This document shows, one piece after another, positions 61,837 to 64,000 of a stretch of DNA of 64,000 bases. This DNA comes from Aricia agestis (lineage: Eukaryota > Arthropoda > Insecta > Lepidoptera > Lycaenidae). Position 1 is the first letter of the stretch. Every line of letters begins with the position of its first letter. The notes under the pieces are model-generated. The model saw only the letters and a program-made list of their open reading frames with translations, did no database searches and was not told where the DNA came from. The translations under genes were made by a program, and so were the position numbers. Location: positions 32,469,001-32,533,000 of the forward strand of contig NC_056428.1 in the NCBI RefSeq assembly GCF_905147365.1, written 5' to 3'.

Positions 61837-62686
61837 TCCGCCAAGTACGAGTCAGACTCGCGCACGAAGGGTTCCGTACCATTATAGAGCAAAATGAGGC
61901 CAAAATTGTGTTTTTTGTATGGGAGCCCCCCTTCATTTTTTATTTTATTTTATTATTGTCATTAAATATGATAGTATATATAATATAACTAAGGACTTTG
62001 AGAAAAATTAAAGTACCTACCTGTAGCCCAAGCATGGCCACCAATAGAAATGCGAAAGTATAGACAAACTGTGGAAGTTTTTTTTCATCTAACCTATGCG
62101 TGCGTGCGTGCGTGTATGCGTATCTACGGATAGGTATTTAAAAATCATATTGAGGTTTCTAATATCATTTTTTTCTACCTGAATAGTTTGCAAGAGAGAC
62201 TCTTCCAAAGTGGTAAAATTTGTGTCCCCCCCCCCTCTAACTTCTAAAGTATGATGATTAAAACAAAATCATGATGATTCAAAAAAAATATATGATGTAC
62301 ATTACTATAAAAACTACCAACGAAAATTGGTTTGAAATCCATCAAGTAGTTTTTTTTTATACGTCATATAAATGGTATACCTTAAATAAACTTTCATTAA
62401 ATCAACTGAAACTTAAAAAAAATTAAAACCCTTTTAATTTCATAAAAATAAAACTTATTGCTGCTGCGGAACCCTTCATGGGCGAGTCCAACTCGCACTT
62501 GGCCGGTTTTTTGTATTTGTTGTTATGGCGCGGGCGGCAACAGATATACATAATCTGTGAAAATTTCAACTCTACTAGCTATTACCATTCTAGAGTTGCC
62601 TGGAGACAGACAGACAGACAGACGAACAGACAAAGAAGTCTTCGGAATAGGGTCCCGTTTTTACCCTTTGGGTACGGAACCCTAAA
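61837..62686 (+). mobile_element. GTCY element, copy 14 (forward), interrupted by family B
   Basis: Left part CGCCAAGTACGAGTCAGACT to AAGTACCTACCTGTAG; right part TTGTATTTGTTGTTATGGCG through GACAGACAGACAGACAGACG to CCCTTTGGGTACGGAACCCT. About 80 bases expected in between are missing and a family B copy sits there. Confidence 0.8.
62026..62511 (-). mobile_element. Family B element, 5'-truncated, nested in a GTCY element
   Basis: TATCTACGGATAGGTATTTA, CTTCCAAAGTGGTAAAATTT, AAACTACCAACGAAAATTGG, TTTCATTAAATCAACTGAAA and GGGCGAGTCCAACTCGCACT, TGGCCGG. A GTGC/GTGT run (TGCGTGCGTGCGTGCGTGTA) lies near its left end. It reads through the site where a GTCY element interrupts the 35-kb copy. Confidence 0.8.
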
Positions 62687-62940
62687 ATGGCAAAGTTACA
62701 CACTCGTTTGACGTTTCCACCCGCAACACACATTTGCAAAAGTATTATTTCATTTATTTCGCACACTCGGACTGTTAAAATCTAAACCGTTATGTAAGCT
62801 CATTTACATTTTTTATGTACGGTTACATTAAATATAATTTGACCTCGCCCTAATTTCTATATTTAAAAAAAAAAAAATTGGCAGAGATGAAATTGTACTT
62901 GTACTAATATATAACTTGAGTATTTGAAATTGCACGTTTT
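62687..62940. other. Unassigned stretch
   Basis: AT-rich; nothing recognised. Confidence 0.5.
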
Positions 62941-62944
62941 ATCT

Positions 62945-63300
<356 letters not shown>

Positions 63301-63424
63301 GAAAACGTGTGGGCTCATAAAGTCTAAGGTTTCAAGAGAAATTGCAAGTTACTTTCGATGAAAGCCTTTTAGTATTAAATGATTTGCCTTACTTGTATAC
63401 GCCTAAGCATATACTTACTAATAA

Positions 63425-63583
63425 TCGGCCAAGTGCGAGTCGGACTCGCGCACGAAGGGTTCCGTACTGTTTAGAGCAAAAATAAGCCAAAAATTGCGTT
63501 TTTTGTATGGGAGCCCCCCTTAAATTTTTATTTTATCTTAATATTATTAATATTAATTACTAAAGTACCCATATTGTTGTGTA
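63425..63583 (+). mobile_element. GTCY element, copy 15 (forward, 3'-truncated)
   Basis: CGGCCAAGTGCGAGTCGGAC, TCGCGCACGAAGGGTTCCGT, TTTTTTGTATGGGAGCCCCC and then loss of similarity after TATTAATATTAATTACTAAA. Confidence 0.8.
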
Positions 63584-64000
63584 GTTAAAATAGCATTTTG
63601 TATTGTAGTGCTTTATTTGTAAAGAATAGTAATGAAGTGACGTAAATAAGCTCGGTACTATGGCAACGACCAAAAGTAGCATAGATAAAGTATATGTCAG
63701 CTCTCCCCCGCTATTCCAGAATGCCTTGCGTAGGCAAGAGCTGCTGTAGGTAGGTTAGGTTACAGCATCCGTAGTATTGGTTTTAGGTTGGTATCCGCCT
63801 CCTCCTCCTTTATTCGATGTAAATTGCAGTGGCTCTTTTCTTGTAGGTCTCTCGTATATTCCTGAAGTGTGTATGTGATTTTGTATATGGAAATGAATCC
63901 CTTCTTTCTCACGTATTCCTATTCGCTTCTTCTTTTTTTCTTTCCATTTATGCTTACGTATCTTGAACTTGTTTTTGTTTTTCGTTGTTTGTTGTATTTC
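63584..64000. other. Family D fragment, then unassigned sequence
   Basis: 63628-63690 (AATGAAGTGACGTAAATAAG, ACTATGGCAACGACC) is a diverged family D piece. Beyond it I see a GTAGGTAGGTTAGGTTACA stretch and T/C-rich sequence with no recognised feature. Confidence 0.45.

Noticed and set aside
63745..63765. Telomeric TTAGG repeat
   Set aside because: Only about two units of GGTTA occur in GTAGGTAGGTTAGGTTACA; no array.

Overview
The window is AT-rich eukaryotic nuclear DNA and almost certainly lepidopteran (moth or butterfly). The reasons are the repeat families, not any single gene: a tRNA-headed SINE of the moth type, more than a dozen copies of a short element carrying (GTCT/GTCC)n and ending in the GGGTTCCGTACC motif, copies of the TAGCTGTCCCGGCAAACG family, an RTE-type LINE tail, an hAT remnant, a Tc1-like remnant and a BEL/Pao retrotransposon. 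I see no host gene I can name. There is no operon structure, CRISPR array or prokaryotic signal. The density of nested transposons suggests heterochromatic or otherwise gene-poor sequence, possibly a W chromosome or a pericentromere; that last step is inference only.

Layout. 1-5.9 kb: short interspersed repeats, two fold-back elements (2.84-3.01 and 3.16-3.46 kb), a LINE-like tail, a cluster of three GTCY-element pieces and a GGTGATCA tandem array. 6-16.7 kb: more GTCY elements, a 1.5-kb long-inverted-repeat element (10.68-12.22 kb) with another element nested inside, and hairpins. 17.48-18.39 kb: a frameshifted minus-strand pseudogene of an unnamed insect multicopy protein. 19-24.9 kb: fold-back elements and one copy of a 450-490-bp repeat whose inverted partner lies at 39.3 kb. 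24.9-27.2 kb: a GTCY element split by an hAT remnant with 8-bp target duplications, followed by a reverse-oriented SINE. 27.2-34 kb: mostly unrecognised sequence, with one decayed reading frame and one weak promoter/first-exon candidate. 34-45.9 kb: dense nested and fold-back elements, including an unusual double snap-back structure present twice. 48.77-56.26 kb: a complete, very young BEL/Pao element with an intact 1854-residue Gag-Pol, 886-bp LTRs that look identical, and 5-bp target duplications. 57.1-58.7 kb: a decayed Tc1-like transposon. 59-64 kb: more nested GTCY elements and a (TA)n array.

The only convincing intact protein-coding gene is the Gag-Pol of the BEL/Pao element. Its domains supply everything expected of an autonomous LTR retrotransposon: Gag, zinc knuckles, protease, reverse transcriptase, RNase H and integrase. 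The most unusual signal I found is also in it: the tetranucleotide ATAG is strongly over-represented in both the non-coding LTR and the coding region, where it overrides the element's normal codon choice. The second most unusual is the set of near-perfect inverted duplications with 3-4-base centres. All counts here are hand counts.
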